A stretch of DNA of 64,000 bases. Source: Candidatus Gottesmanbacteria bacterium (GTDB taxonomy: Bacteria; Patescibacteria; Microgenomatia; 2-02-FULL-39-11). Positions 1 to 8,312 of the stretch are shown here, piece by piece. Both the position numbers and the translations under genes were made by a program. A model generated the notes under the pieces. That model saw nothing but the letters and a program-made list of their open reading frames with translations, was not told where the DNA came from and did not search any database. The DNA is taken from assembly GCA_016186795.1 (NCBI GenBank), contig JACPKY010000002.1:11814-75813 (forward strand), given 5' to 3'. Numbering within the stretch: position 1 is the first letter of the stretch; the number at the start of each line of letters is the position of its first letter.

Positions 1-1
1 T

Positions 2-571
2 GCTCTTCCCATTGAAGAGCGTTTTGCGACATATACAACAGCTCTTATTCTTCTTGCATCAGTAAAAAACCTAAATCGATCCCTGAAAGCTTCGGGAGTT
101 GATGATATTGTTGCCGATGAAGATCATATTGCCATTTGGGGTCATAGTAACGGTGGTCAAATTGCCCTGACGGTTTTGGAGGTAAGCGGGGTGTCATACC
201 CAACGGTATTGTGGGCACCGGTTACTAAACCATTCCCGTATTCGATTCTTTACTACACCGATGAGTATGAGGATCACGGGAAAGCCCTTCGAAAACTCGT
301 TGCCGGATTTGAGGAAGACTATGATGTGGAAAATTATTCCATCCCGAATTACCTTGCGTTTATCAATGCGCCAATTGAGCTCCATCAAGGGACAGGGGAC
401 GATGCAATTCCACTGGAATGGTCAGATGAATTCTATAGGAATCTCAAAAATCTTGGGAAAGATATAACGTATTATACATATCCTGGGGATGATCATGATT
501 TTAGTAAAGGAAGCTGGGGGACAGTCGTTGCCAGAAATATTGCGTTTTATAAAAAACACTTCTCAAGATAA
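2..571 (+). CDS. alpha/beta hydrolase, S9 (prolyl oligopeptidase)-like, 5' end missing
   Basis: The reading frame is open from base 2, so the gene begins outside the window. The translated part carries the nucleophile elbow GHSNGG (serine near base 146), a later GTGDDAIP segment that fits the acid residue, and DDHDF, which fits the catalytic histidine. These three elements in this order and spacing are those of the C-terminal catalytic domain of S9-type peptidases and related esterases. Substrate cannot be told. An internal TTG at 176 is not a credible start because the serine elbow lies upstream of it. The 3' end overlaps the convergent dus gene by 25 bp. Confidence 0.8.
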   Translation, partial: ALPIEERFATYTTALILLASVKNLNRSLKASGVDDIVADEDHIAIWGHSNGGQIALTVLEVSGVSYPTVLWAPVTKPFPYSILYYTDEYEDHGKALRKLVAGFEEDYDVENYSIPNYLAFINAPIELHQGTGDDAIPLEWSDEFYRNLKNLGKDITYYTYPGDDHDFSKGSWGTVVARNIAFYKKHFSR

Positions 572-1500
572 CTCACCGTTTCCTCAATAGTACCCAATCG
601 GACTAATTTTGACCTAAGCTCAGATGCGCCGGGAGTGTTTGCGATATACATCTTGTAGAGTTTTTTGAGCGACCCAAAATATTTTTCTTTCCCCCATGTT
701 TTTTGGAAAAGCCGAAGGTGAGTAAGAAGATATGCTAATTTTTCTTCCAAAGGAATTTTTGCAGGGTCAATTTTATTATTAAAAATCCAGGGATTGTCAA
801 ACATTGCTCGTCCAATCATTACTCCGTCAACGCCATATTGTGTAGCTTTCTTTTGTGCATCATCAAAGGAGGAAACATCGCCATTTCCAATAATTAGTGT
901 TTGTGATTTTTTCTGATTTCGAATGTACACCGCACTCCCAATTTCTTCCCAATGCGCGGGTACTTTTGAGAGCTCTTTGGCAGTTCGCCCGTGGATAATG
1001 ATGGCATCGATTGGTAACGTTAAAAGAAAATTGATCCAGTCTTTGGTTTGAACTGTTTTGACACCAAGTCTGGTTTTGATACTTATTGGGAGATTCTTTG
1101 CCTCTTTTTTAACAGCCGAAATAATTTCTCGGGCAAGGGTGTGATTTTCGATAAGCCGCGCCCCGCATTCTTTTTTCATCACATCTCGATCTGGACATCC
1201 CATATTGATGTCGATACCATCAAAGCCCATTGAGACGAGCATGTTGGTAACTGCAGCAAAATTTTGCGGATTATTCCCCCAGATTTGGCCAACAATCGGG
1301 TGTTCTTTTTTGGTAAATCGGAGTCTTTGAGAGACGATATTTTTTCCTTTAGAAAGAAGGCCATCGACACTAGTAAACTCAGTAAAAAAGACATCAGGAC
1401 TGCCGAATTTAACAAGCATCTGCCGGAAAACCGTATCGGTTGCATCCTCCATTGGCGCCTGGACAAGGATTGGTTTTTTGAGATTGGTCCAAAAGTTCAT
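547..1500 (-). CDS. dus: tRNA-dihydrouridine synthase
   Basis: FMN-dependent reductase that makes dihydrouridine in tRNA D-loops. The N-terminus has the TIM-barrel start PILVQAPMEDATD. INMGCPDRDV contains the expected catalytic cysteine, followed by GARLIENH, SIKTRLG, IIHGRTAKEL and the phosphate-binding stretch GNGDVSS...GVMIGRAMFDNPW. About 317 aa, normal for the family. I start at the ATG at 1500 (MNFWTNLKKP) because the barrel begins right after it; an upstream in-frame start at 1521 adds seven residues. The gene converges on, and slightly overlaps, the hydrolase at the left edge. Confidence 0.93.
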   Translation of the reverse strand: MNFWTNLKKPILVQAPMEDATDTVFRQMLVKFGSPDVFFTEFTSVDGLLSKGKNIVSQRLRFTKKEHPIVGQIWGNNPQNFAAVTNMLVSMGFDGIDINMGCPDRDVMKKECGARLIENHTLAREIISAVKKEAKNLPISIKTRLGVKTVQTKDWINFLLTLPIDAIIIHGRTAKELSKVPAHWEEIGSAVYIRNQKKSQTLIIGNGDVSSFDDAQKKATQYGVDGVMIGRAMFDNPWIFNNKIDPAKIPLEEKLAYLLTHLRLFQKTWGKEKYFGSLKKLYKMYIANTPGASELRSKLVRLGTIEETVSYLEKCFL

Positions 1501-1586
1501 AGTGAGTATTGTAGCAAACAAAGTCGTGAGTCAGCCTATACTTTCTTTTATTGTCTTTTTCTCTTCTTTCAATTAGGATAGTTCAC

Positions 1587-2099
1587 ATGGCAAAATCCAT
1601 CAATGAAGCGTATCATTTTTGTCCTCTCTGCGGAGAGAAATTTCAGAAAAAAGAGCCAGACCTTCTTGTATGCAAGTCATGTGGTTTCCACTATTTTATC
1701 AATCCTAGGCCCTGCAATGCCGCAATCATTTCAGATGAAAAGGGGAACATTCTTTTAGTCAAACGAAAGTATGAGCCCAAAAAAGATTTTTGGGATCTTC
1801 CGGGAGGATTTATGAGCCCAGATGAAAATATTGATGTTTCAGCCAAACGCGAAATTCGTGAGGAGCTCGGGGTTGAGATTGAAATAACGGGAATTGTTGG
1901 GGGATTTGCTGATTCCTACGAATATCAGGGAATTGTCTATCCAACGTATACAACCATTGTTGCTGCAAAAATTATCAAAGGAGAGATTCGTCCTACAGAT
2001 GACGTATCTGATGTTGCTTTTTATACGAAAGAGGAGGTTTTTCAACTGAATATTGCATTCCCAAGCCTTCTGGGTGCAGTACGAGTATATTTTTCATAA
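1587..2099 (+). CDS. Nudix hydrolase with N-terminal zinc ribbon
   Basis: Hydrolyses a nucleoside diphosphate linked to another moiety; the substrate is not predictable. The N-terminal 30 residues form a zinc ribbon (CPLC ... CKSC), followed by NPRPCNAAII, the usual ribbon-to-Nudix junction of NADH-pyrophosphatase-like proteins. The Nudix box is complete: G-F-M-S-P-D-E, seven residues, then REIREELGV. Start taken at the ATG at 1587 (MAKSINEAYHF), preceded by AGGATA; the frame extends upstream without a better start. About 170 aa. It lacks the longer N-terminal domain of NudC. Confidence 0.92.
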   Translation: MAKSINEAYHFCPLCGEKFQKKEPDLLVCKSCGFHYFINPRPCNAAIISDEKGNILLVKRKYEPKKDFWDLPGGFMSPDENIDVSAKREIREELGVEIEITGIVGGFADSYEYQGIVYPTYTTIVAAKIIKGEIRPTDDVSDVAFYTKEEVFQLNIAFPSLLGAVRVYFS

Positions 2100-2104
2100 A
2101 GTAT

Positions 2105-2147
2105 ATTGACATGAATGGGAACAATGTGGTAGCGTGAAAATACTGCC
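2105..2147 (+). promoter_or_regulatory. promoter of the zinc-ribbon/unknown/BtuF-like genes
   Basis: TTGACA is followed at about 18 bp by TGGTAGCGT, an extended -10-like box. Transcription would begin about ten bases before the ATG at 2148, giving an almost leaderless mRNA. The pattern (TTGACN, 17-18 bp, TGG-preceded -10) recurs through the window. Confidence 0.5.
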
Positions 2148-2342
2148 ATGTCAGACACAACACAATCACCTTCTGCTGTTCCAAATCCACCATCAACTCC
2201 AACAGAAACACTCAATGTGTGTAGTGTGTGCGAATACCATGGAAGCGAACTCATTTGCCCGACGTGTACCATGTTAATGGAGAAAGAATGTGCGAATTGT
2301 CATCGCGCTTTATCCGATTGTATTTGTGAACTAAGAAAATAA
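2148..2342 (+). CDS. small double zinc-ribbon protein
   Basis: A 64-aa protein of unknown function. After a Ser/Pro/Thr-rich, probably disordered stretch of about 20 residues come CSVC, CPTC, CANC and a final CIC, all in about 40 residues. That could bind two zinc ions. It ends 2 bp before the next start, so both are probably translated from one mRNA. I recognise no family beyond 'zinc ribbon'; nucleic-acid or protein binding is a guess. Confidence 0.7.
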   Translation: MSDTTQSPSAVPNPPSTPTETLNVCSVCEYHGSELICPTCTMLMEKECANCHRALSDCICELRK

Positions 2343-2344
2343 GT

Positions 2345-3631
2345 ATGCCAGCTGAATCTATAGCACAATCAATTCCAACATCTTTGCCTCCGCAAGTGCA
2401 ACGTGCAGCTCAATATAGTGTGGATGTTACGGGTGTCCCAGGTCCGGTAACGAGATTAAATGAACCCGGTGTTTTCAGAGGGATACTTGAGAAAAACGAT
2501 TTCTTGCGAGGGAAAGCTATCGATTTTGGACAACAGATGGTCGAAATGTATCGTCGCGATATTTTTAGAGATGAAACAAAAAAAGAAAAAATTGCGGCAG
2601 AGAATATTACAGTTACCACTGGTAAAAATGGGAGAGAAGTAATAACACAGCTTTATGATGCAAAAAATCAACCTGTTCGAACGAGACGTACAGTATTTGA
2701 TAAAGACGGAAACTTCTCTCGTTTAAGGACAACTGAAAAAGGAAAGATAGTGCGGGAAGTCTTCCGAATTCGGATTCGTAATCCACATACAAATACGTTT
2801 GAAATGGGGTATATCGTTCGCAGTTATGGTCAAGAAGGTTCAAGAGACGTGAGAGCGCAGGAAGAATACTCCTCAAAAGGGAAGATTCTTTCTAGAAAAG
2901 CATCAACCACAGAGACAATTCGTGGGAAGAAGTGTACAACTAATGAGAAAACGGAAGAATTTGATGAAGCAGGGGAAGCGGTTGCCAGAAATGAAGCAAT
3001 TTTTCGAACGTTCGATGAGGATGGTTTCGAAACAGATGAACTCATTCGTGGTGAAGATAGAGCAAATGGTACTTCTTTTGACACTACGATGAGGATCAAT
3101 CAGATCGATAAACACTCAAGAACTGAGGAAGCGGTGAGAATGGAATATGGTGATCTGAAGCGGGAGAAACCAATCCGTCGAGTAGAAACAACACGATCAA
3201 CTGACAACCATGGTCTTGAAGTGTACTGGGCAAAACGAGTGTACGAAATTTCAGATGATACGAAAGAGCCTCAAGGAAGTAAAGGACGACTCACAGAAGA
3301 TAGAAGAGTGAGAACATTCTATGGACCGGATAGAAGACCAATGAGAGCGACAGTGTACGATGGAGATACGGTTGTGGAAAAGTGGAGATATCTACCAGTC
3401 TCTGATACTGAGAGTAATCTTGAAATACAATTTATCAAGGAGAGTGTAACTCATAGATATGTTCCAAGAGGAAATGATGATCCATTTTCTCCAGAGACTG
3501 CACAGCGGGGTGAATCACCCAAATGGAAATTATCCCAAATAAGTATTCATGACGCACCAGAACTTGTAGCGCAAGTAGATGGTATTACTGAACCCCCTCC
3601 TCAACCTGCCGCCCCAGAAGTGACTTCGTGA
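2345..3631 (+). CDS. unknown charged protein with repeated FDxDG-type strands
   Basis: 428 aa, no signal peptide and no membrane segment. The body is rich in Arg, Glu, Lys and Thr and repeats a loose pattern of a short strand ending in Phe/Tyr-Asp followed by a turn (FDKDGNFSR, FDEAGEAVAR, FDEDGFETDE, YGPDRRPMRA). This resembles the beta-strand repeats of YD/MORN-like proteins, but no family is recognisable. The C-terminus is Pro-rich. It sits 2 bp after the zinc-ribbon gene and its stop overlaps the GTG start of the next gene (GTGA), so the three form one operon. Confidence 0.7.
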   Translation: MPAESIAQSIPTSLPPQVQRAAQYSVDVTGVPGPVTRLNEPGVFRGILEKNDFLRGKAIDFGQQMVEMYRRDIFRDETKKEKIAAENITVTTGKNGREVITQLYDAKNQPVRTRRTVFDKDGNFSRLRTTEKGKIVREVFRIRIRNPHTNTFEMGYIVRSYGQEGSRDVRAQEEYSSKGKILSRKASTTETIRGKKCTTNEKTEEFDEAGEAVARNEAIFRTFDEDGFETDELIRGEDRANGTSFDTTMRINQIDKHSRTEEAVRMEYGDLKREKPIRRVETTRSTDNHGLEVYWAKRVYEISDDTKEPQGSKGRLTEDRRVRTFYGPDRRPMRATVYDGDTVVEKWRYLPVSDTESNLEIQFIKESVTHRYVPRGNDDPFSPETAQRGESPKWKLSQISIHDAPELVAQVDGITEPPPQPAAPEVTS

Positions 3632-4380
3632 GAATTGTCTCTCTTGCTCCATCAGTAACTGAGATCCTCTTTGCCATCGGTGCTGGAGAATATATTGTTG
3701 CCAACACTTCCTTTTGCGATTTCCCTCCAAATTCTAGGATACTTCCAAAGGTCGGAAGTTGGATTTATATTAACGATGAAAAGATCTCCTCATTCTCTCC
3801 AGATATAGTCATTACATCAACAGTTGTTCAGCATAAGGGAAAAGAGCGGTTTGAGAAGAAAAATTTTCGGCACATCCACCTCGATCCCAGAGGTCTTGAA
3901 GATATTTACAAAAACATCCTCTTCCTTGGCAATATTACAGGAAAAATGAAAGAATCAGAAAAAGTGGTAGATTCTATGAAAGCGCAGGAAGAGAAGTTGG
4001 TCAGAAATCAGCCGAAGAAGAAACTGCGAGTTTATATTGAAGAGTGGTTCGATCCTCCGATGGTCTCTGGCAATTGGGTTCCCGATATTGTAAGTCTTGC
4101 AGGAGGAGAATATATTCTAAAAGAGAGGGGAGGGATAAGCCGCAAAATTTCCCTTTCCGAAGTTGAAAAATTTGATCCCTATGTTATGTTTATTTCTTAT
4201 TGTGGGTTTAAAGATCGTTCTGATCCCCAAAAAATTTTAAGACGAAATGGGTGGGAGAAGCTTGGAGCCATAAAGAATAAAAAGGTTTTTATTCTTGATG
4301 ATACGTTTCTCAATAGACCTGGGCCTCGGATATTGGAATCTGCAAGACGCATTCAAAGTATACTTCACTCCTTACAATAG
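3628..4380 (+). CDS. BtuF-like periplasmic-binding-fold protein without a signal peptide
   Basis: 250 aa matching the type III solute-binding fold of BtuF/FhuD proteins (MRIVSLAPSVTEILFAIGAG, GSWIYINDEKISSFSPDIVI, then the second lobe VSGNWVPDIVSLAGGEYIL). Family members normally bind cobalamin or ferric chelates outside the membrane for an ABC importer. Here the fold starts at residue 1, with no signal peptide or lipobox, and no permease or ATPase is nearby. The GTG start overlaps the previous stop (GTGA). It may act in the cytoplasm, or be exported by an unusual route; ligand unknown. Confidence 0.8.
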   Translation: MRIVSLAPSVTEILFAIGAGEYIVANTSFCDFPPNSRILPKVGSWIYINDEKISSFSPDIVITSTVVQHKGKERFEKKNFRHIHLDPRGLEDIYKNILFLGNITGKMKESEKVVDSMKAQEEKLVRNQPKKKLRVYIEEWFDPPMVSGNWVPDIVSLAGGEYILKERGGISRKISLSEVEKFDPYVMFISYCGFKDRSDPQKILRRNGWEKLGAIKNKKVFILDDTFLNRPGPRILESARRIQSILHSLQ

Positions 4381-4390
4381 AAGCCCCGTT

Positions 4391-4724
4391 TTGTAGAAAA
4401 AATAGCCCGGGTGGTATAATCCGATCGTAAATAGTAGATCTGGACGATTGCGTCCGGATGCTACTTTCTTTTTGCACATTAACAACTCGCACGGAAAATT
4501 TGTGGGGAGGAGGAAGGATACGATCCTATTTTTCCTCCTTCCCACAAAATCACAATGATGATCAGACAATGAGCTATCGGGAACTCGGTCTTCCGGCCGG
4601 TTCAGACATTTGCATTAACATCAATGTCTGAACCTTTTTGAGAAAAAGGAGGTGGATATGTAAGATCCAGCTGTTGTGGATTTTCCACGAAAGTAAGCGT
4701 AAACAATCTCAGGAGGCTACAAAA
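4391..4724 (+). promoter_or_regulatory. islet leader A: promoter, hairpin, GCACATTAACAA box, hairpin, start-stop frame
   Basis: Extended -10 TGGTATAAT (TATAAT at 4415-4420). The leader contains hairpin 1 at 4434-4464 (13 paired positions, one bulge, ATTG loop), the box GCACATTAACAA at 4474-4485, and hairpin 2 at 4501-4546, whose 5' arm is GGAGG-rich and whose 3' arm is CCTCC-rich. A third hairpin at 4599-4634 is followed by TTTTT like an intrinsic terminator, and its loop reads TGCATTAACATC, echoing the box. Then comes a near-perfect Shine-Dalgarno with ATG directly followed by TAA (4658-4663). A second SD (AGGAGG, 4711-4716) serves the CDS at 4725. Confidence 0.7.
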
Positions 4725-5072
4725 ATGAGAGATCAACTATTGCACGTGATAACAACAAGCTACCAGACGCCAATAGAACTCCCGTACAATCCCCATCTTT
4801 CGCCAACTGCTCAACTTGCAGAGTGGCAGAGGCAAGGAATTCTTACAGGTGTTGGAGCGGTGACAGTCTGGCGAGTGCGTCCTAAGAGAAGGAAGCGTAC
4901 ATCACGCAAGCCACGGGTATATCTGCGTATCAGCAGAGTCCAAATGGAAACGCCATGGCGTTTTCAACATATTCACTACGAGTCGTATATCGAGCTGGTT
5001 CCTGCAATGTCGCGCCAGTCCGTAGCTCCGCCACCCAGTGCTCCGCCGAAAAAAACCGGACCTTTCGATTGA
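4725..5072 (+). CDS. small basic protein of unknown function (islet A)
   Basis: 115 aa, starting at the ATG with AGGAGG nine bases upstream. The middle is very basic (VRPKRRKRTSRKPRVYLRIS) and the C-terminus is Pro/Ser-rich (APPPSAPPKKTGPFD). No signal peptide or membrane segment. I recognise no family. The frame is open further upstream, but that part overlaps the leader structures. First gene of a two-gene islet that ends in the terminator at 5477. Confidence 0.6.
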   Translation: MRDQLLHVITTSYQTPIELPYNPHLSPTAQLAEWQRQGILTGVGAVTVWRVRPKRRKRTSRKPRVYLRISRVQMETPWRFQHIHYESYIELVPAMSRQSVAPPPSAPPKKTGPFD

Positions 5073-5122
5073 TTGCGGCAAGTTTTGAACGGTTAGCAAC
5101 GGCTTCGCATCCACAAAATCCA

Positions 5123-5153
5123 GAGATGCCGATTGCTTTTTAATCGGCATCTC
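5123..5153 (+). promoter_or_regulatory. intercistronic hairpin
   Basis: GAGATGCCGAT pairs perfectly with ATCGGCATCTC around a 9-base loop. It ends about ten bases before the SD (AAAGGAG) of the next gene and has no T-run, so mRNA processing, stability or translation control is more likely than termination. Confidence 0.55.
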
Positions 5154-5173
5154 GTTTGACAAAGGAGAAAGAC

Positions 5174-5470
5174 ATGAGAGCATGTGTTAGCCTTGTAAGA
5201 GTCACGAGTCCGGTTGTACCCGGAACAGTCCGAGAGATTTCGATGAGTGGAGATGTACTCATCGGAGTTGGGATCAACTACTGGCGAAGTTTGGCAGGTT
5301 CGCCAGTTGAATTTAGCGATGGCAAAATTACTGCCATCTGGTATTACGAAAAAATGCCCCGCGTCGGTACGCCACTTTCAGTGCCCGATGGGCGCAAGCT
5401 CGACCCCAAAAAATCATGGGCAGATGAGCGCGTCACCGATGGGGGATTTGTCTTTGTCGTTGTCGAGTAA
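5174..5470 (+). CDS. small protein of unknown function (islet A)
   Basis: 98 aa from the ATG at 5174, with AAAGGAG upstream. Mostly short predicted beta strands (VSLVRVTSPVVPGTVREI, GDVLIGVGI, GGFVFVVVE), suggesting a small beta-barrel, but no family is recognised. The last gene of islet A; a strong hairpin terminator begins seven bases after the stop. Confidence 0.6.
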   Translation: MRACVSLVRVTSPVVPGTVREISMSGDVLIGVGINYWRSLAGSPVEFSDGKITAIWYYEKMPRVGTPLSVPDGRKLDPKKSWADERVTDGGFVFVVVE

Positions 5471-5476
5471 CGATTC

Positions 5477-5514
5477 AAAAAGATGCCAGGGCCAGTTGAC
5501 ACTGGCATCTTTTC
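5477..5514. terminator. bidirectional terminator hairpin
   Basis: AAAAAGATGCCAG pairs with CTGGCATCTTTT, so the stem has an A-run on one side and a T-run on the other. It can end islet A on the plus strand and the L,D-transpeptidase transcript on the minus strand. Confidence 0.8.
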
Positions 5515-5545
5515 CCCAGTTTCTGGTCCGTGCGAGTTGTTCCAA

Positions 5546-6208
5546 TTAATGGATATACACTTTTGTTCCCATTGGAGCCCAATTAAAGAGTGTCTCAGAA
5601 TCACCAGTCCGCATATTGACGCATCCATGACTCATCGGTTGGCCGAAATTATTGTGCCAGTAAGTTCCATGAAAGGAAAATCCTCGTGACCAAGGAATTT
5701 GACCATTGCCAAAATACATAACGTTGGGAACATTGGGTAGGTAGTAGTATGTGCCTTTTTTCTTGTCTCCGCCTTTCATCGTTTGTGATGTAACTTTTCT
5801 TTGAATAGTAAAAATACCAGTCGGGGTGGGGAACCATTTTCCTGTGGAAACAGTAAAAGTATGAACTTGAGAGTCTCCTTCATAGGTAAAGACTTTCTGA
5901 TTTGCCAAATCTACCTCGATCCGTTTATTTGTCTCTGTTGATTCACCCAAAACTTGGGCAATTGCTTTGGATCGGTAGGGAGGAACTTGAACAATTTTCC
6001 CATTAAACTCTCCAACTGTTGCATTCGGATCATAGACTTCAGAAAGTTTTTTCTCATCAACATACCCTCCACATCCAATAGCTACACTCGGTTTTGTCAT
6101 GGATGGAACAATAAAAAGTGCGCCAGTTATTACTAACGCAAAAATAAGAAGTATTACTGGTAGGAAATCCAATTTTTTGTTGAAATATTTTCTTTTTTTG
6201 CGGGACAT
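5546..6208 (-). CDS. L,D-transpeptidase (YkuD family), membrane-anchored
   Basis: Forms 3-3 cross-links or attaches proteins in peptidoglycan, or a related cell-wall step. After a short basic N-terminus comes one membrane segment (about residues 14-34), placing the catalytic domain outside. The YkuD signature is complete: HGTYWHNNFGQPMSHGCVNMRT, with the catalytic cysteine in HGCVN and the two histidines. Upstream, EVDLANQKVFTYEGDSQVHTFTVSTGK and TPTGIFTI are typical of the domain. 220 aa. Single gene between two terminator-like hairpins. Confidence 0.93.
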   Translation of the reverse strand: MSRKKRKYFNKKLDFLPVILLIFALVITGALFIVPSMTKPSVAIGCGGYVDEKKLSEVYDPNATVGEFNGKIVQVPPYRSKAIAQVLGESTETNKRIEVDLANQKVFTYEGDSQVHTFTVSTGKWFPTPTGIFTIQRKVTSQTMKGGDKKKGTYYYLPNVPNVMYFGNGQIPWSRGFSFHGTYWHNNFGQPMSHGCVNMRTGDSETLFNWAPMGTKVYIH

Positions 6209-6257
6209 ACATTTAGTAAAGACGAATTCTTGTTATTCGTCAAGGGAGGAAATGAAT

Positions 6258-6319
6258 TACTAGAGGTTCTTTGAGAGGGTATTGCGTTTTGGAGCAAATT
6301 TTTCAAAGAACCCCTAGTA
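6258..6319. terminator. long inverted repeat, probable terminator
   Basis: TACTAGAGGTTCTTTGA pairs with TCAAAGAACCCCTAGTA (one mismatch). It lies between the stop of the small membrane protein gene on the minus strand and the start of the L,D-transpeptidase gene. Confidence 0.6.
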
Positions 6320-6352
6320 GGGTGCAGTGATGCGTGTTTCGTATGACTTGGT

Positions 6353-6706
6353 TTAGTGGGGTTGGAGCAAAATTCCAACAACTATTCCAAGCATGATTTG
6401 TCGGATGTTGACAAGTATAAACGTAAACTCCTTCCATTTCAGTGTGTGGATGATATACGCAATCGCAAGACCTGCGACATAGACGATGATGGTGATATAA
6501 AACGGGTTTTCCGGTCTATACCAGAAGAGCCCGATGATGCACCCAATTCCAAACATCACGTCCATGAAGATCCACTGCACTTTCTGATCCCGTTCCATTC
6601 TCATATATTTGTGCGGGGTCAGTAGATCCACTGTGTCAAAGAACCGATCGGTCAGATCAACCAATGGCCAGAGAATGAGAAGCTGCCACACTTTCCAGTT
6701 TTCCAT
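6353..6706 (-). CDS. small multi-pass membrane protein, unknown
   Basis: 117 aa from the ATG at 6706, chosen because AAGGAGG precedes it at ideal spacing; a start 15 bases upstream overlaps that SD. Four likely membrane helices (around WQLLILWPLVDL, MDVMFGIGCIIGLFWY, ITIIVYVAGLAIAYII, IRQIMLGIVVGILL). No family recognised. The strong SD and terminal hairpin resemble the islet genes, though no GCACATTAACAA box is visible upstream. Confidence 0.7.
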   Translation of the reverse strand: MENWKVWQLLILWPLVDLTDRFFDTVDLLTPHKYMRMERDQKVQWIFMDVMFGIGCIIGLFWYRPENPFYITIIVYVAGLAIAYIIHTLKWKEFTFILVNIRQIMLGIVVGILLQPH

Positions 6707-6828
6707 TTTTTCCTCCTTCATGAAATTATCACTGCAACCTTCTTGAAATGTATAAGTAATCGCATTTGTTGTAAAATATTTCCTAAATTGTTACAATTAT
6801 ATAAATAATGTTATAATTTTTACAAAAT

Positions 6829-6863
6829 GTCATTCTGATTCGCCGGGTGGCGGAGAAGAATCT
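6829..6863. repeat. REP-like palindromic repeat
   Basis: GTCATTCTGATTCGCCGGGT then GGCGGAGAAGAATCT. The same frame with a different centre occurs at 16482-16516 and a variant at 31957-31994. Confidence 0.7.
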
Positions 6864-6871
6864 CAATATTT

Positions 6872-7522
6872 ATGCTCAAAGTTTCTGATATCATCTCTGA
6901 TATTCTCCAACATGATGAGATAGCATTCGTTGCCTTCGATCGAGGGCTTCTCAACTATTCTCAGTACGCCAAATCAATTCGAAGTATTGTGGAAGAAAAA
7001 ACAAAAAAGAAGGTAGAGCTAGGGACGATAGTCGTGGCACTCTCGCGTTTGAGAGAAAAACTTCAAAAATTTCCCGTTTTCAGGCCAAAAGTAAGAATTT
7101 TGGAATACAGTATCAAATCGCCACTTTTTGAAATGACGTTTGAAAAAACAAGTGAATCAATTGATACAGTTTCGTGGTTTTTACAGGAGTATGGTAGGAA
7201 AGGATTGTTTTCTGAAACGAGTGGAGTGGGGGAAATTACGCTTCTTTGTGATGATGCGTTTCGGAAACGAGCCGAGGAACACATGAAAATAAAACCAACG
7301 GTTATTCTGGAGAATTTAGCTTCAGTTACGGTGCGATTCTCCGATGAGTACCTTGAGGTACCAAATACTATTTATACGCTCGTGAGTGCATTGGCTGTGT
7401 ATCATATTAATGTGATTGAGATAGTGTCGACATTTACCGAGCTGTCATTTATTGTGCGTAAAGGAGATATTGAGAAGACGATCCACGCACTATCAACTTC
7501 CCCTGAGCTTTTGAATATGTAA
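6872..7522 (+). CDS. ACT-domain protein, aspartokinase C-terminus-like
   Basis: 216 aa, cytoplasmic. The C-terminal part (VTVRFSDEYLEVPNTIYTLVSALAVYHINVIEIVSTFTELSFIVRKGD split over about 60 residues) is a good ACT-type ligand-binding unit like those ending aspartokinases. The N-terminal 100 residues look like a helical, winged-helix-like region. No kinase motif is present, so this is a stand-alone regulator or sensor rather than an enzyme. A putative -10 is seen just upstream. Ligand unknown. Confidence 0.65.
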   Translation: MLKVSDIISDILQHDEIAFVAFDRGLLNYSQYAKSIRSIVEEKTKKKVELGTIVVALSRLREKLQKFPVFRPKVRILEYSIKSPLFEMTFEKTSESIDTVSWFLQEYGRKGLFSETSGVGEITLLCDDAFRKRAEEHMKIKPTVILENLASVTVRFSDEYLEVPNTIYTLVSALAVYHINVIEIVSTFTELSFIVRKGDIEKTIHALSTSPELLNM

Positions 7523-7532
7523 TTATCTGCAG

Positions 7533-7946
7533 TTACAGCATATCTTCTGCGAGTTTGAAGCCTACCCTTTTGTAGAATCGGTCAAAAGAGAAAATGGCAT
7601 CAGCGTCGTACTTTTTGGCAATAGATGCGACAACCGCGTCAAAAAGAGTATTGTGTTTGCTCCGTTTCAAATCAATCAAAATGCTTGCTTTTTGAAGAAT
7701 TTCAACATCGATAGGTTCTATAAATATTTGATTTGCTTTTACAGTTTGTATGACTTGATCTGCCAATTCAGGCTGGTTTAGTCTTCCTTGGAGTAACGTC
7801 ACTGTCTCAATAATGACGGTGGCTGGGTAGATAAATTGTGCTTTCTTTTCGGAAAATTTAAGTAATATAGTATGGCAGATTTTATGATGGAAATCGTGGG
7901 TGTTTAGACTGCCAATAAATCCGTCACTGTCAACAATAATTATCAC
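7533..7946 (-). CDS. PIN-domain toxin
   Basis: Probable ribonuclease toxin. Acidic PIN residues are visible: IIIVDSDGFIG near the start, ETVTLLQ (conserved Glu), KHNTLFDAVVASIAKKYDADAIFSFDRFYKRVGF with the FDA...A and SFD...F elements. I take the GTG at 7946, because it overlaps the antitoxin stop as GTGA and puts the first catalytic Asp at residue 6; a longer frame would run back into the antitoxin gene. About 137 aa, typical of the family. Confidence 0.85.
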   Translation of the reverse strand: MIIIVDSDGFIGSLNTHDFHHKICHTILLKFSEKKAQFIYPATVIIETVTLLQGRLNQPELADQVIQTVKANQIFIEPIDVEILQKASILIDLKRSKHNTLFDAVVASIAKKYDADAIFSFDRFYKRVGFKLAEDML

Positions 7947-8218
7947 GGTTTTATTCTCGGGTTCTTCTTCGGCAATCCCCATAAATAGTAGTCATGGTTA
8001 ATGGAAGCATCTCTTGGACCCTTAAGTTTATATTTTTTTCCAATCTCTGCAAGCTGGAGGAGCACTTCTGCGCCACCGGATTTTTGCTTTTCAATAGCAT
8101 TAAAACCTTCTTCTAAGGCTTGCCGAATTACTTCCGCTTTACTCTTTCTAAGGTGTTTAGCTGTAACGGTTATTTTTCTTTCTAAGTGATCTGGAATATA
8201 AAGATATGTTTTTAGCAT
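7943..8218 (-). CDS. ribbon-helix-helix antitoxin of the PIN toxin
   Basis: 91 aa. The N-terminus LKTYLYIPDHLERKITVTAKHLRKSKAEVIRQALEEGF (about 40 residues) is a standard RHH DNA-binding domain; the C-terminal tail would wrap the toxin. Stop and toxin start overlap by 4 bp. A 20-bp perfect palindrome 12 bp upstream is the likely autoregulatory operator. Confidence 0.85.
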   Translation of the reverse strand: MLKTYLYIPDHLERKITVTAKHLRKSKAEVIRQALEEGFNAIEKQKSGGAEVLLQLAEIGKKYKLKGPRDASINHDYYLWGLPKKNPRIKP

Positions 8219-8229
8219 GATAATAATTT

Positions 8230-8249
8230 AACATGTTGTACAACATGTT
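8230..8249. promoter_or_regulatory. palindromic operator of the PIN/RHH operon
   Basis: AACATGTTGT followed by ACAACATGTT is a perfect 20-bp palindrome just upstream of the antitoxin start. RHH antitoxins bind such sites as dimers of dimers and repress their own operon; that role is inferred. Confidence 0.75.
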
Positions 8250-8312
8250 GTCAATAGTGGGGGAAAAAATCGAACCCACTTCCGAAAGTCCATGCCTCCA
8301 AGTTGACCATTC

